A DNA stretch of 64,000 nt from Gemmatimonas sp. (GTDB lineage Bacteria; Gemmatimonadota; Gemmatimonadetes; Gemmatimonadales; Gemmatimonadaceae): the NCBI GenBank assembly GCA_011390935.1, contig JAABRL010000010.1:41144-105143 (forward strand). Reading direction: 5' to 3'. Made by a program: the position numbers and the translations under genes. A model generated the notes under the pieces. That model searched no databases. It was not told where the DNA came from and worked only from the letters and a program-made list of their open reading frames with translations. Below, in pieces: positions 41,842-50,175 of the stretch (positions are counted from its first letter, which is position 1; the number at the start of each line of letters is the position of its first letter).

Positions 41842-43382
41842 GGCGCGTATGGTGGCAGCAGGTGCTTCTGCACCTTGCCGAGCGCGGTACGGGGGAGCGC
41901 GTCAACGCGCACGTAGGCGCGCGGCAGTTTGAACGAGGCGATCTGCGCGCGCAGCGACGTGGTGAGCGCGTCAGCATCCGGGGCGTGATCGCACACCAGA
42001 TAGGCCACCGGAATCTCGCCACGCACCGTATCGGCGACGCCGACGACCGCCGCCTCACGCACGCCAGGCTCGGCGAGTAGCAGCTCCTCGATTTCGCGCG
42101 GATAGATGTTGAAGCCGCCCGAGATGATCAGGTCGCTGCGCCGACCCTGCAGCGTGATGTAGCCGTCGGCCGCACGCGCCCCGATGTCGCCGGTGCGAAA
42201 CCAGCCGTCGTGAAATGCGGCCGCGGTGGCATCCGGGCGGTCCCAGTAGCCGTGACAGACGTTGGCGCCACGCACCCACAGTTCGCCGGCGGTCTCATTC
42301 GTGATGGACGCGCCCGATTCGTCGCGAATGTCCACGTCCACGCCCGGGAGTGGCACACCGACGGTGCCCGCTCTCCGCTCGCCCTCGAGCGGATTGCTCA
42401 CGTTCATGAGCGTTTCCGTCATGCCGTACCGTTCGAGAATCACGTGGCCATAGCGCTCGCGAAACGCCTCGAGCACCTGCGCCGGCAGCGGTGCCGACCC
42501 GGACACGAACAGGCGCATGTGCGCGCCAATGGTGCGCGCGCGATCTGGTGGCGCGTCGAGCAACCGCACGTACATGGTGGGCACGCCGAAGAACAGCGTG
42601 GGCCGGTAGGCATCGAACCACGCCAGCGCACGCTCGTGCTCGAAGCGCGCGACCAACTTCATATGGCACCCCGACGCCAGCCAGCACTGAATACCGTTGC
42701 CGAGTCCGTGCACATGAAAGAGCGGCAACGCGGCGAGGTAGCGATCGGTCGCCGTGATCTGCCACGCCGCCACGAGCGCGCGCGCGTTGGCCACGAAGTT
42801 GCCATGCGTGAGCACGGCGCCCTTGGCGAGCCCGGTCGTTCCCGATGTGTAGATCAGTGCGGCCGGCGTATCACTCGTGACCTCGGCGACGGGCACCGCG
42901 GACACCCGTGCCTGGTGCTCGCCATCGACGACTGCGCGACGATCGTGCGCATCGAGTGCGCGATCGAGCTCGCGCATGGCATCGCACTCGCGCTCGAGCG
43001 CGTCCACGCACCACCACGCCGTGTTGGGCGGCAGATCGGCGGCGTGTTCGGCCGTTGTGATCACGGCGCGCGGCCGCGCATCGCCCACGATGTGCGCGAT
43101 CTCCCGTCCCTTGTAGAGCACGTTGATGGGCACCACGATCACGCCCATCATCATGGCGGCCAGCCACAGATCGATGATCGCCACCCGGTTGGGCAGGCAG
43201 AAGGCGACCCGATCTCCCGAACGCACACCGCGAGCCGCGAGTGCGCGCGCCATTCGGTCTCGGCGCGCCGCGAGTTCACCGAAGGTGAAGGTGCGCACGG
43301 TGCCATCCGAGGCCGCTGCTTCGAGGGCGGGCTGTTCGGCGCGATCGTGCAGCGACGCGTGGTAGAGCTCGGGCAGGTTCAT
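41838..43382 (-). CDS. Malonyl-CoA synthetase-like AMP-binding enzyme (MatB type)
   Basis: A 514-residue acyl-CoA synthetase that activates a carboxylic acid with ATP and CoA. Motifs: the P-loop-like YTSGTTGLAKG, ERYGMTET, GYWDRPDATAAAFHDGWFRT with TGDIG, RRSDLIISGGFNIYPREIEE and the catalytic Lys of GKVQKHLL near the end. Overall layout (short N-terminus MNLPELYHASLHDRAEQPAL, RERYGHVILERYGMTETLMN) is close to MatB. ATG at 43382 is used; the frame is open further into the neighbouring gene. Coupled by overlap to the MatC-like transporter, which favours malonate. Confidence 0.85.
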   Translation of the reverse strand: MNLPELYHASLHDRAEQPALEAAASDGTVRTFTFGELAARRDRMARALAARGVRSGDRVAFCLPNRVAIIDLWLAAMMMGVIVVPINVLYKGREIAHIVGDARPRAVITTAEHAADLPPNTAWWCVDALERECDAMRELDRALDAHDRRAVVDGEHQARVSAVPVAEVTSDTPAALIYTSGTTGLAKGAVLTHGNFVANARALVAAWQITATDRYLAALPLFHVHGLGNGIQCWLASGCHMKLVARFEHERALAWFDAYRPTLFFGVPTMYVRLLDAPPDRARTIGAHMRLFVSGSAPLPAQVLEAFRERYGHVILERYGMTETLMNVSNPLEGERRAGTVGVPLPGVDVDIRDESGASITNETAGELWVRGANVCHGYWDRPDATAAAFHDGWFRTGDIGARAADGYITLQGRRSDLIISGGFNIYPREIEELLLAEPGVREAAVVGVADTVRGEIPVAYLVCDHAPDADALTTSLRAQIASFKLPRAYVRVDALPRTALGKVQKHLLPPYAP

Positions 43383-43401
43383 TGGGCGGCAGTGTGCGCG
43401 G

Positions 43402-44535
43402 TTACGGGCGACGCGCGCTGTCGAGCACGTCGAGAAACGCATCCGGCGCGCCGAGGGAACGCCGCGCGGCACCGCGAGCACAGAGGGCGCCTACCACGTT
43501 GCCGGTGCCGCTGTAGCCGCCCACACCCCACACACCGGGCGCGAATGTGTCTACTACCGGCAGTTCATCGCGTGTGTACGTAACCTGCGCAGCCCACCGA
43601 TGCGTGATCGCGGCCATCGTACCAATGCGTGTGCGCAGCCGATGCTCGAGCCACCCTTGAATGCTCGCGCTCGGCGTGTCGCGCGTGGTGTACTCTTCGG
43701 CCTCGCACTGATCGCGACCACCGCCCAGCAGCACCCGTCCATCGGGCAACTGCTGCCAGTAGTCGTAGCCGAACCGCGCGTACACCGGACGCGGAATCTG
43801 CACGTCGTCGGTGGGCGCGGTCGCGAGCATCTGCAAGCGCACCTGTCGCAGTCGATCTGCTGCCGCCGGCAGCAGCGACGCCAGCGCACCATCGGCGCAT
43901 ACGAGGATGGTGGGTGCGCGAATCACCGCGCCGTTCGTGAGCTCCACCGCGCCCTCGTGCACGGCGCACACGCGCGTCTGTTCGTACAGCGTGGCGCCCT
44001 CGGTCTCTGCACGTGCCGCGAGGACGAGCGCGCGTCGCACCGGATGGCAGGCCCCGTCGTCGGGAAACACCAGCCCGACACCTTCCGGCCCTGCATATCG
44101 CTCCACGCGCAGGCCGTCGCGCTGCATGGCGGTGTACTGTCGCTCGCAATCCTCGCGCTCCGTTTCGTCCTCCCACACACGCAACGAGCCGTGCCACCAT
44201 GTCTCGTGCGGCGTGTCGCGACGCATGCGAAGCAGTTCTTCAAGTGTGAAGCGATACAGCGCCGCGGCGGCATCGCCCCACTGCGTCACACCATCGTGAT
44301 GAAACGCGGCCATGCCACCGAGCAGAAGTCCGCCGTTGCGGCCCGCCGCCTGCCCCGCAATGCGTCCGGCATCCACACCGATCACACGCGCGCCAAGCGC
44401 GCGCGCTTCTCGAGCCGCGGACAGTCCGGAACCGCCCAGGCCGACCACGCACACATCGGCCTCCGCATCGTGCGTGAGCGACGGGCGAACGGGATGTTCG
44501 ATGCCATCCCACCAGGCGCTGGTGTTTGCTGTCAT
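43402..44535 (-). CDS. FAD-dependent amino-acid/amine oxidoreductase (DAO family)
   Basis: A 377-residue flavoprotein. The FAD-binding beta-alpha-beta motif is VCVVGLGGSGLSAAREARAL with VIGVDAGRIAGQAAGRNGG, and the C-terminus has the second conserved block ITHRWAAQVTYTRDELPVVD and GVWGVGGYSGTGNV, as in glycine/sarcosine/gamma-glutamylputrescine oxidase relatives. No signal peptide. It overlaps the DUF1697 gene by four bases and lies 19 bases before the MatB-like gene. Substrate is probably a secondary amine or amino acid, by family. Confidence 0.88.
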   Translation of the reverse strand: MTANTSAWWDGIEHPVRPSLTHDAEADVCVVGLGGSGLSAAREARALGARVIGVDAGRIAGQAAGRNGGLLLGGMAAFHHDGVTQWGDAAAALYRFTLEELLRMRRDTPHETWWHGSLRVWEDETEREDCERQYTAMQRDGLRVERYAGPEGVGLVFPDDGACHPVRRALVLAARAETEGATLYEQTRVCAVHEGAVELTNGAVIRAPTILVCADGALASLLPAAADRLRQVRLQMLATAPTDDVQIPRPVYARFGYDYWQQLPDGRVLLGGGRDQCEAEEYTTRDTPSASIQGWLEHRLRTRIGTMAAITHRWAAQVTYTRDELPVVDTFAPGVWGVGGYSGTGNVVGALCARGAARRSLGAPDAFLDVLDSARRP

Positions 44536-45077
44536 GATTCGATCGAGGTGAGCAGCGCGTGCAGTTTCAGCACCGTGGCCCAGTTGCGAGTGGTCACGTG
44601 TCGTCCGACGCGTCCCATCAGGGCACTCGCCGCCTTGCTCTCGAGCACGCCGTGCGCGCTATAGAGATATGCTGCGTGCGCGCCGAGCACGAACGCTTCG
44701 TCGCTCGTCACCAGTGGTGCAATCGCCGACAACTCGGCCAGCGCACTCGGCTCCGGTGCGAAGCTGACGAACAGTCGCGACGGGTTGCGGTCGGGGGCCA
44801 CAATTGTGTTTTCGGCGACGATCGCGTGCATCGTCTCCTCCGGCACCACGATCACCGGCACATCCACCTGCATCGTGTCCAGGAGTGCCGAACGAGTACT
44901 CTGCGCAAGGCTGTCCCAGCTGCGTGCAGGAACGCGTCCCACGGCGTTGCCACTGTTGAGCAGTGTGCGTACGTCTTCCAGGCCGAGCGCACCGAGTACC
45001 TCGCGAAACGCGGCCATGGGTACGCGATTGCGGCCTCCCACGTTCACGCCGCGCAACAACACGATCACCCGCGTCAT
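44532..45077 (-). CDS. DUF1697 family protein
   Basis: A 181-residue protein of the DUF1697 family, with the characteristic opening MTRVIVLLRGVNVGGRNRVP, MAAFREVLGALGLEDVRTLL, NSGNAV and the C-terminal GRHVTTRNWATVLKLHAL. The function of the family is not established. ATG 45077 gives the normal length; the longer frame reaches into the PEBP gene. Overlaps the FAD oxidoreductase gene. Confidence 0.9.
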   Translation of the reverse strand: MTRVIVLLRGVNVGGRNRVPMAAFREVLGALGLEDVRTLLNSGNAVGRVPARSWDSLAQSTRSALLDTMQVDVPVIVVPEETMHAIVAENTIVAPDRNPSRLFVSFAPEPSALAELSAIAPLVTSDEAFVLGAHAAYLYSAHGVLESKAASALMGRVGRHVTTRNWATVLKLHALLTSIES

Positions 45078-45090
45078 GCGCCGTGCACGC

Positions 45091-45675
45091 TTAGGGCGCT
45101 GGCCGGCGATAGCGTCCGACGAGCACGCCCTTGCCACGCACGTGGCCGGCCATCGCCGCCATCACGGCGGCGCGCGTTCCGGCGGGGCTGAGGCCGATTG
45201 GGGCCACGGTGATCGGCACGTCGAGTGCGTACAGCTCGAACACGTAGTGATGCATCGGGCCCGTGCTCGCCGCTGCTGGCCCACGATAGTACGGTCCGCT
45301 GGCGCTGATCTGCCGCATGCCCCCGTCCAGCAGTGCGCCTTGAGGAACGCCTTCAGCGAGCGCGCGCGCCGAACCGGGGATGTTCCACACCATCCAGTGC
45401 AGCAGATCGTCGGTACCATCGCCGATGGCGGCGTCCACGTCGTGCACGAGCAGCACGAAGCTGCGCGTGGAATCGGGGACGTTGCTCCACGCGAGCGGTG
45501 GCGATACATCGCGGCCGGCCTGTGCGTGACGCATCGGGATCACCTCACCGTCGGCGAACGCTGGCGAGGTGAGCGTGAACGCCGTGAGGCCGGCGCGCGG
45601 TTGGGCGTCAACCGCGCGCGCGCACAGTACGACCGCGGCCGCGAGCACGGCCATCCACCGAACGCGGCCACTCAT
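45091..45675 (-). CDS. Exported PEBP-family protein (YbhB/YbcL type)
   Basis: A 194-residue protein with a signal peptide (VLAAAVVLCARAVDAQ) and the phosphatidylethanolamine-binding/Raf-kinase-inhibitor-like fold: FTLTSPAFADGEVIPMRHAQ, SPPLAWSNVPDSTRSFVLLV, HDVDA, LLHWMVWNIPG, YYRGPAAAS and HHYVFELYALD. The anion-binding pocket residues DVD and the HWxxWNIP motif are intact. Bacterial members bind small anionic ligands, role unclear. Its start overlaps the DUF1028 gene end by four bases. Confidence 0.9.
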   Translation of the reverse strand: MSGRVRWMAVLAAAVVLCARAVDAQPRAGLTAFTLTSPAFADGEVIPMRHAQAGRDVSPPLAWSNVPDSTRSFVLLVHDVDAAIGDGTDDLLHWMVWNIPGSARALAEGVPQGALLDGGMRQISASGPYYRGPAAASTGPMHHYVFELYALDVPITVAPIGLSPAGTRAAVMAAMAGHVRGKGVLVGRYRRPAP

Positions 45676-46538
45676 CGGAACGAACTCGGCTGTGTGGCGC
45701 GCCAGGCATCGTATCGCGTGCGCAGCGTCTTCACCGGGTTGAGATTCTCCCCCGGCTTGATGGCGTGCGGGCCGCCCTGCTCGGGCTGCGCCACGGTGAG
45801 GTACATCGCGTAGCGGCCGTCATTATGCGACGTGCCGCTCGGATCGGCGCTGTTGGCCATGAGAATGTACGCGATGTATGACGTACGTCCTTCGCAGGGG
45901 ATGGCGGGCTTGCTGCCGTCGGCTGGCAGGGGCGGACAGGTACACCGACTGTCGCCGCCGTACTGATCGGCTGTCTCGAGCGCCGCCATCACACGATCGG
46001 TGAGCGCGCCCTGCGTGTGCAGGAACGCCCGTTCGGCGTTGGGCACCACATCGCCGGTGCGCAGAATGTTGCCCTGAATCGAATAGTAGATCTGGGTACC
46101 CGGCACGCGTCCCTGCACGTCCTGCGTGACGTAGCCGTTGCCCAGCCCTGAATGTCCAGCCGAGCGGCCGCTGAGATCGACGATGCCGAACTGGCGCGTC
46201 TGAAAGGCCGGGTCAGCCGACAGCATCTCGATGATGCGCGCCGGGTCGGTGCCTTTCTCCAGCTCGCGATACACGAGCATCTGGTTTTCCTTCGTGCGGT
46301 CGACGCTGGCCTGACACGCGGCCACGCCCTTGCCGGGCACAACCACCGCCTGCACGCCCATGAGGAAGGCGTCGTTCTGATTCACGCACGTGGCGGAGGC
46401 AATGACGACGCGACCAGTGGCCATATCGACAGCAATGACCGACCAGGTGGCGTGCGCGGTGGCCGGTACGAGCACGAGCGCGGCGGCGAGCAGGGCGCCA
46501 CACCAGCGGCGTGCGCGGGAGCGAGGAGGGATGAGCAT
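45672..46538 (-). CDS. Secreted DUF1028 (Ntn-hydrolase-like) protein
   Basis: A 288-residue protein with signal peptide (LLAAALVLVPATAHA) and directly after it the DUF1028 core starting TWSVIAVDMATGRVVIASAT. Other family segments are VVVPGKGVAACQASVDRTKE, LVYRELEKGTDPARIIEML, QFGIVDLSGRSAGHSGLGN and YSIQGNIL. If the signal peptide is cleaved after AHA the mature N-terminus is Thr, which is suggestive of an N-terminal nucleophile hydrolase, but this is inference. Function of the family is not established. Confidence 0.85.
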   Translation of the reverse strand: MLIPPRSRARRWCGALLAAALVLVPATAHATWSVIAVDMATGRVVIASATCVNQNDAFLMGVQAVVVPGKGVAACQASVDRTKENQMLVYRELEKGTDPARIIEMLSADPAFQTRQFGIVDLSGRSAGHSGLGNGYVTQDVQGRVPGTQIYYSIQGNILRTGDVVPNAERAFLHTQGALTDRVMAALETADQYGGDSRCTCPPLPADGSKPAIPCEGRTSYIAYILMANSADPSGTSHNDGRYAMYLTVAQPEQGGPHAIKPGENLNPVKTLRTRYDAWRATQPSSFR

Positions 46539-46594
46539 GCGCAAGAAGGTGCGTCCTGCCGCAGACGGGGACAAGACGCACCGGTGCTGCTCCC

Positions 46595-47638
46595 TCAGAA
46601 CGCCGGTGGTTCCCCCCCACGTGCCGATTCGAACGCGAAGTTCGCGTAGGACTCCGCATTGAGCAGTCGCAGCTGCGGCGTGAGCCGTTGGATCTTCGCG
46701 CCCTTGCCCTGAAAGTTGTAGGCGTGGTCGTCGATGTACTCCGGGTGGCCCACGAAGTGCGCGAGTTCGTGCACGACCACGAAGGCCCTGATATCCTCCG
46801 ACAATCGCTTCAAATCCGGACACAGGTAGATCGTATCGAGGCGAATCGTGTGACCGGCTTCCTTGCGCGATTGGCCGCCGAGGAAGAATCCGCCCCACCA
46901 GGTGTAGGCGGCGACCCCGGGCGTGTGCAGCGGATCGGGCTCGAAGGCCGATTCACCCCACATGCCGCCGGGCCGCTGAAACACTTGCCGCATGCGATCG
47001 AACACCCTGAGAATCAGTTGTACGCGGTGCGTGGGGATCCCGTGGCCATCGATCTGAAAGTGTTTGTTGAGCAGTCGCATGCGTGCGTCGCGGCCGAACG
47101 CCTGCAATCCGTCAACGCGCCCGGTATCGTGCAGCAGCGGGACCGCGGCGAGCACGGTGGCTTGGGCGGACAGAATCCACCGTTGCGCCAACTCGATCGC
47201 GGCGCGCAGCTCGGGCTGCGTGAGGGAGCCGGTGTTGGTCGGTGTCGTGGGCGCGACGACGCTCGCGGGCGCCGTGCGTGCGAGCAAGGCGTTCAGCTTC
47301 TGCAGGGTCTGGCGACCCGGTTCCACGAGCCCATCGGCGCCCTTCCAGCCAAAGTGTTTGATCTGGAACTGCTGGATGGCGTTGTTGGTCTTCGGGCCGC
47401 AGTGGCCGTCCACCTCGAAGCGCGGGCCGGCGCCGCCTTCCGCGGGTGCGATGCGCGCCAGCGCCGATTGGATCTGGGTGACGTCCGCCATCAGGTTGCG
47501 ACCGCGCAGGCCGACCGGATGCTGAATGGCGATGGCGCCGCCGAGGGAGGGGGCCGGCGCGGGGGCCGCACCCTGACCCTGAGATTTCGGCGTGGCAGAC
47601 TTCACGCATGCGCCACCGATGGTCTTGTAGACGAACAC
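46595..47638 (-). CDS. Aspzincin-like metallopeptidase with peptidoglycan-binding domain
   Basis: A 347-residue protein. GTG start at 47638 is preceded by AAGGAG, eight bases away. Residues about 50-118 form a PG_binding_1 domain (DVTQIQSALARI, DGHCGPKTNNAIQQFQIKHF). Residues about 145-310 resemble M35/lysine-specific metalloendopeptidases: LDTIYLCPDLKRL, then FVVVHELAHFVGH with HELAH at 290-294, then YIDDHAYN with D304 as the third ligand candidate. No signal peptide or membrane helix is visible, although target (cell wall) and cysteine content suggest work outside the cytoplasm. Export by a specialised system (type VI or contractile injection) is one possibility; no such genes are nearby. 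Confidence 0.8.
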   Translation of the reverse strand: MFVYKTIGGACVKSATPKSQGQGAAPAPAPSLGGAIAIQHPVGLRGRNLMADVTQIQSALARIAPAEGGAGPRFEVDGHCGPKTNNAIQQFQIKHFGWKGADGLVEPGRQTLQKLNALLARTAPASVVAPTTPTNTGSLTQPELRAAIELAQRWILSAQATVLAAVPLLHDTGRVDGLQAFGRDARMRLLNKHFQIDGHGIPTHRVQLILRVFDRMRQVFQRPGGMWGESAFEPDPLHTPGVAAYTWWGGFFLGGQSRKEAGHTIRLDTIYLCPDLKRLSEDIRAFVVVHELAHFVGHPEYIDDHAYNFQGKGAKIQRLTPQLRLLNAESYANFAFESARGGEPPAF

Positions 47639-47918
47639 AGCGACAGCTCCTTCGACAGAGAGCGAATGGCGGGAGAGGGGCTCGCTGAGAAGGCGTTGTC
47701 CACTGTCGCATGCGGACACCCGCGTCGCTGGGGATGCTCGACGCGACCCGAGAGCGCCGCGAGCCGGAAGGGGATATCTTGCCGCCTGTCATCTCGTCCG
47801 CGACGGCGATGCCGTCACCGTGATCAGAGACCTGCAGGTGAAGGGGGCCTCGCGGGGTGTCATACAACCGCGCCCGCACGCACACTCAGTGCCGAGATGC
47901 GACTCCTCTGTTCCCCGG

Positions 47919-48494
47919 ATGACCCGGCTGCCGATCCCACCCACCGACCTCGTTCCTCGCCTCGAAGCGCTGCACGACGCCAGCTTCGGGTGGGCCGTGC
48001 ATTGCTGCGGTGGCGACCACGACGAGGCGGCCGATGTGGTGCAGGCGAGCTACGTGAAAGTGCTGGCAGGGCGCGCCGTGTTCGAGGAACGCTCGAGCTT
48101 TCGCACCTGGCTGTTCGGGGTGATTCGATTCACGGCGCTGGAAGTCCAGCGTCGTGGTGCGCGGGAACGTGTGCTCGCCGCGCAACAGGAGCCGAACGAT
48201 CCGCCCCCCTCTGCCGACGAGGCGTTGGTGCTGGCGGAGGAGCAGGTGCGGCTGCAACAGGCGTTGGCTCAGCTCCCGGAGCGGCAACGCGAAGTGTTGC
48301 ATCTGGTGTTCTATCAAGGGCTGAGCGTATCCGAGGCGGCGCAGGTGATGCTACTCTCTGTCGGCTCGGCGCGTGTACACTACGATCGGGGCAAGAAGCG
48401 CTTGCGCCTACTGCTGTCTCCGGAGGCCGGTACAGCGGCGCCGGCGCACGGTGTGCTTCGGATTGCGAGGCGAGGAATGCCGGACCATGAGTGA
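47919..48494 (+). CDS. ECF-type RNA polymerase sigma factor
   Basis: A 191-residue sigma factor. Region 2: DEAADVVQASYVKVLAGRAV and SSFRTWLFGVIRFTALEVQR. Region 4: QALAQLPERQREVLHLVFYQ, GLSVSEAAQVMLLSVGSARV then HYDRGKKRL. ATG at 47919 is the first codon that removes a basic non-family extension. Its stop overlaps the start of a small membrane protein (48487), the likely anti-sigma factor, which in turn overlaps a periplasmic LTxxQ protein. Layout and content resemble the CnrH/CnrY/CnrX type of envelope or metal sensing. Confidence 0.9.
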   Translation: MTRLPIPPTDLVPRLEALHDASFGWAVHCCGGDHDEAADVVQASYVKVLAGRAVFEERSSFRTWLFGVIRFTALEVQRRGARERVLAAQQEPNDPPPSADEALVLAEEQVRLQQALAQLPERQREVLHLVFYQGLSVSEAAQVMLLSVGSARVHYDRGKKRLRLLLSPEAGTAAPAHGVLRIARRGMPDHE

Positions 48495-48942
48495 CGATCC
48501 ACAACTCGACGAGCCGCTGCAGCGTCACTTCAGCGCGCTGCGCGCGGATGATATGCGACGCGCACCGGCGTTCGGTCCCATGCTGGAGGCCGCGCGGCGG
48601 GAAGTGGCCGCTCGCAATGTCGACGTCGCCTCGGGCGCGAGCGCGCCTGTTGCTGCGATGTCACGCACGCGCGAGGTACCACGCGACCGCCAGCGCCTGC
48701 GGCTGCTCGCAGTGGCCGTGCCGACCCTCGTCGCCGCGGGCCTGCTGTTGATGCTGGGCACTGGCGAGTCGGGGGCCGACCGCGAGTTCGAGGCACTCGT
48801 GACCGAGTGGTCGCGCACCGCGTCCGGCGTGCGGTCCTCGCCGACCGATGTGCTGCTGTCGCTGCCCGGCGACGAATATCTGCGTGGCATGCCTACCATC
48901 GGGGGGGACCAGTCCCCCTCGCGATCCCGGAGCTCTTCATGA
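48487..48942 (+). CDS. Small single-pass membrane protein, candidate anti-sigma factor
   Basis: A 151-residue protein overlapping the sigma gene by eight bases. It has an N-terminal cytoplasmic part with two short helices (LDEPLQRHFSALRADDMRRA, MLEAARREVAARNVDVAS), a membrane helix at about 76-96 (LLAVAVPTLVAAGLLLML) and a short periplasmic tail. No zinc-finger anti-sigma motif (HxxxCxxC) is present. The call rests on topology and gene order. Confidence 0.7.
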   Translation: MSDDPQLDEPLQRHFSALRADDMRRAPAFGPMLEAARREVAARNVDVASGASAPVAAMSRTREVPRDRQRLRLLAVAVPTLVAAGLLLMLGTGESGADREFEALVTEWSRTASGVRSSPTDVLLSLPGDEYLRGMPTIGGDQSPSRSRSSS

Positions 48943-49403
48943 TTGGCGCCGATTACTTCCCGCGCCGAGCGCGCACGACGGTTGCTGCCGCCCTGATGCT
49001 GGTCGGGTGCGTTGCGCTTCCCGTGGCGGCACAAGGCACGTCGCCGGTCACGGATCCGGTCTTTCGCACGCTCTACGAGCCGGAACTGATCATGAAGCAT
49101 CGACGCGCCATCGGCCTCACCGATGAACAGCGCGATGCGATCAGTCGATTGATTCGGGAGCTGCAGGGTGTCGTGGTGAGTCTGCAGTGGGAGCTGCAGG
49201 ATCAGTCTTCCTCGCTCTCTGCCGAACTGAATCGCCCGCAGATCGATCTCGATCGGGCACTCGATCGCATGGGGCGCGTGCTGCAGACGGAGCGCAAGAT
49301 CAAGGAGGCACACCTCACCTTGCTGGTGCGCATCAAGAACGTGCTGCGCCCCGAGCAGCAGGCCTCACTGCAGCAGCTGCGCGAGGCGCCGGGTCAGGGC
49401 TGA
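48939..49403 (+). CDS. Periplasmic Spy/CnrX-like LTxxQ protein
   Basis: A 154-residue exported protein (signal to about PVAAQG) with the CpxP/Spy/CnrX layout: a long helix carrying KHRRAIGLTDEQRDAISRLI and a second helix pair ending IKNVLRPEQQASLQQLREA, with two LTxxQ-type motifs (LTDEQ, LRPEQ). Such proteins are periplasmic chaperones or metal sensors that tune an ECF sigma or two-component pathway. ATGA overlap with the preceding gene makes a three-gene sigma/anti-sigma/sensor operon. There are no His/Met clusters that would point to a particular metal. Confidence 0.8.
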   Translation: MIGADYFPRRARTTVAAALMLVGCVALPVAAQGTSPVTDPVFRTLYEPELIMKHRRAIGLTDEQRDAISRLIRELQGVVVSLQWELQDQSSSLSAELNRPQIDLDRALDRMGRVLQTERKIKEAHLTLLVRIKNVLRPEQQASLQQLREAPGQG

Positions 49404-49423
49404 TCCGCGGCGCTCGTGCGTGA

Positions 49424-50062
49424 TCAGGGCCACCAGATCACGCCGATGCCGAAGCGGGTCGATGACGCGTCCACATCAAGTGTGCGCGCGGTGATGTCCC
49501 CCACGTTCACCTCGGTGAATCGACCGCCCGTGAACTTGAGTGACACGTCGATCGCCAACGACGGCTTCACGAACGTGGACAGCCCTGCCCCCAGCGTGAA
49601 GGCGTTGCCGTTGAAGCTGAGCCGGTCTACCGACTGTCCGTCCACCTGCGGATTGTCCACGGTAACCGCGCGTGCCCCGATCGACGTTTCCACGTACGGC
49701 ACCCACCGGCGCAGCGAGTTCGCGAAGTGGAAGCGTGCCCCGAGTTCGGCGTGCGCGAGGTTCCATTCGCCCACGATCTCCTCGTCGCCTGGCACCTCGA
49801 TGCGGCCACCATCGACATGCAGGAAACCGGTCACGAGGCGGTTGAAGCCGTAGCCGACGCGGACACCGAGGCCGCTCCCGGAGTTTGCATCCCCTTGCTC
49901 CACCGTGAGCGACGTGCCCTGCAGGTGGGCCCCGAACGACCAGCCGCGTGTCGTGGAAAGCTGCGCGGACACGGTCGCAGGAGTAACGAGCAGTGCGAGC
50001 AGCGCGACCACGCGGCCGAGCGATGTCACGGAAACGCGAGCAGGACAGGAGACCGGCGACAT
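49424..50062 (-). CDS. Small outer-membrane beta-barrel protein
   Basis: A 212-residue OmpW/OmpA-barrel-like protein: signal peptide (VVALLALLVTPATVSAQ), eight or so amphipathic strands (WSFGAHLQGTSLTVEQ, GLGVRVGYGFNRLVTGFLHV, LGARFHFANSLRRWVPYVET, FTLGAGLSTFVKPSLAIDVS) and a C-terminus FGIGVIWWP. The last residues are aromatic but the final residue is Pro. Convergent with the sigma operon. No recognised ligand. Confidence 0.8.
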   Translation of the reverse strand: MSPVSCPARVSVTSLGRVVALLALLVTPATVSAQLSTTRGWSFGAHLQGTSLTVEQGDANSGSGLGVRVGYGFNRLVTGFLHVDGGRIEVPGDEEIVGEWNLAHAELGARFHFANSLRRWVPYVETSIGARAVTVDNPQVDGQSVDRLSFNGNAFTLGAGLSTFVKPSLAIDVSLKFTGGRFTEVNVGDITARTLDVDASSTRFGIGVIWWP

Positions 50063-50101
50063 GCGGATTCCTCAGTGAGGGAAGGCCATGAACGACACCA
50101 G

Positions 50102-50133
50102 CGATCCTCCGATGGCACGCCATCGGAGGATCG
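50102..50133 (-). terminator. Hairpin terminator after lipoprotein gene
   Basis: A perfect 14-base-pair stem (50102-50115 with 50120-50133, arm CGATCCTCCGATGG) with a CACG loop lies 42 bases after the stop of the lipoprotein gene at 50176. No T-run. Confidence 0.65.
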
Positions 50134-50175
50134 GCTGAATATGAGAGCGAAGCTGAGGAGCAGCCAGCGGACGGA

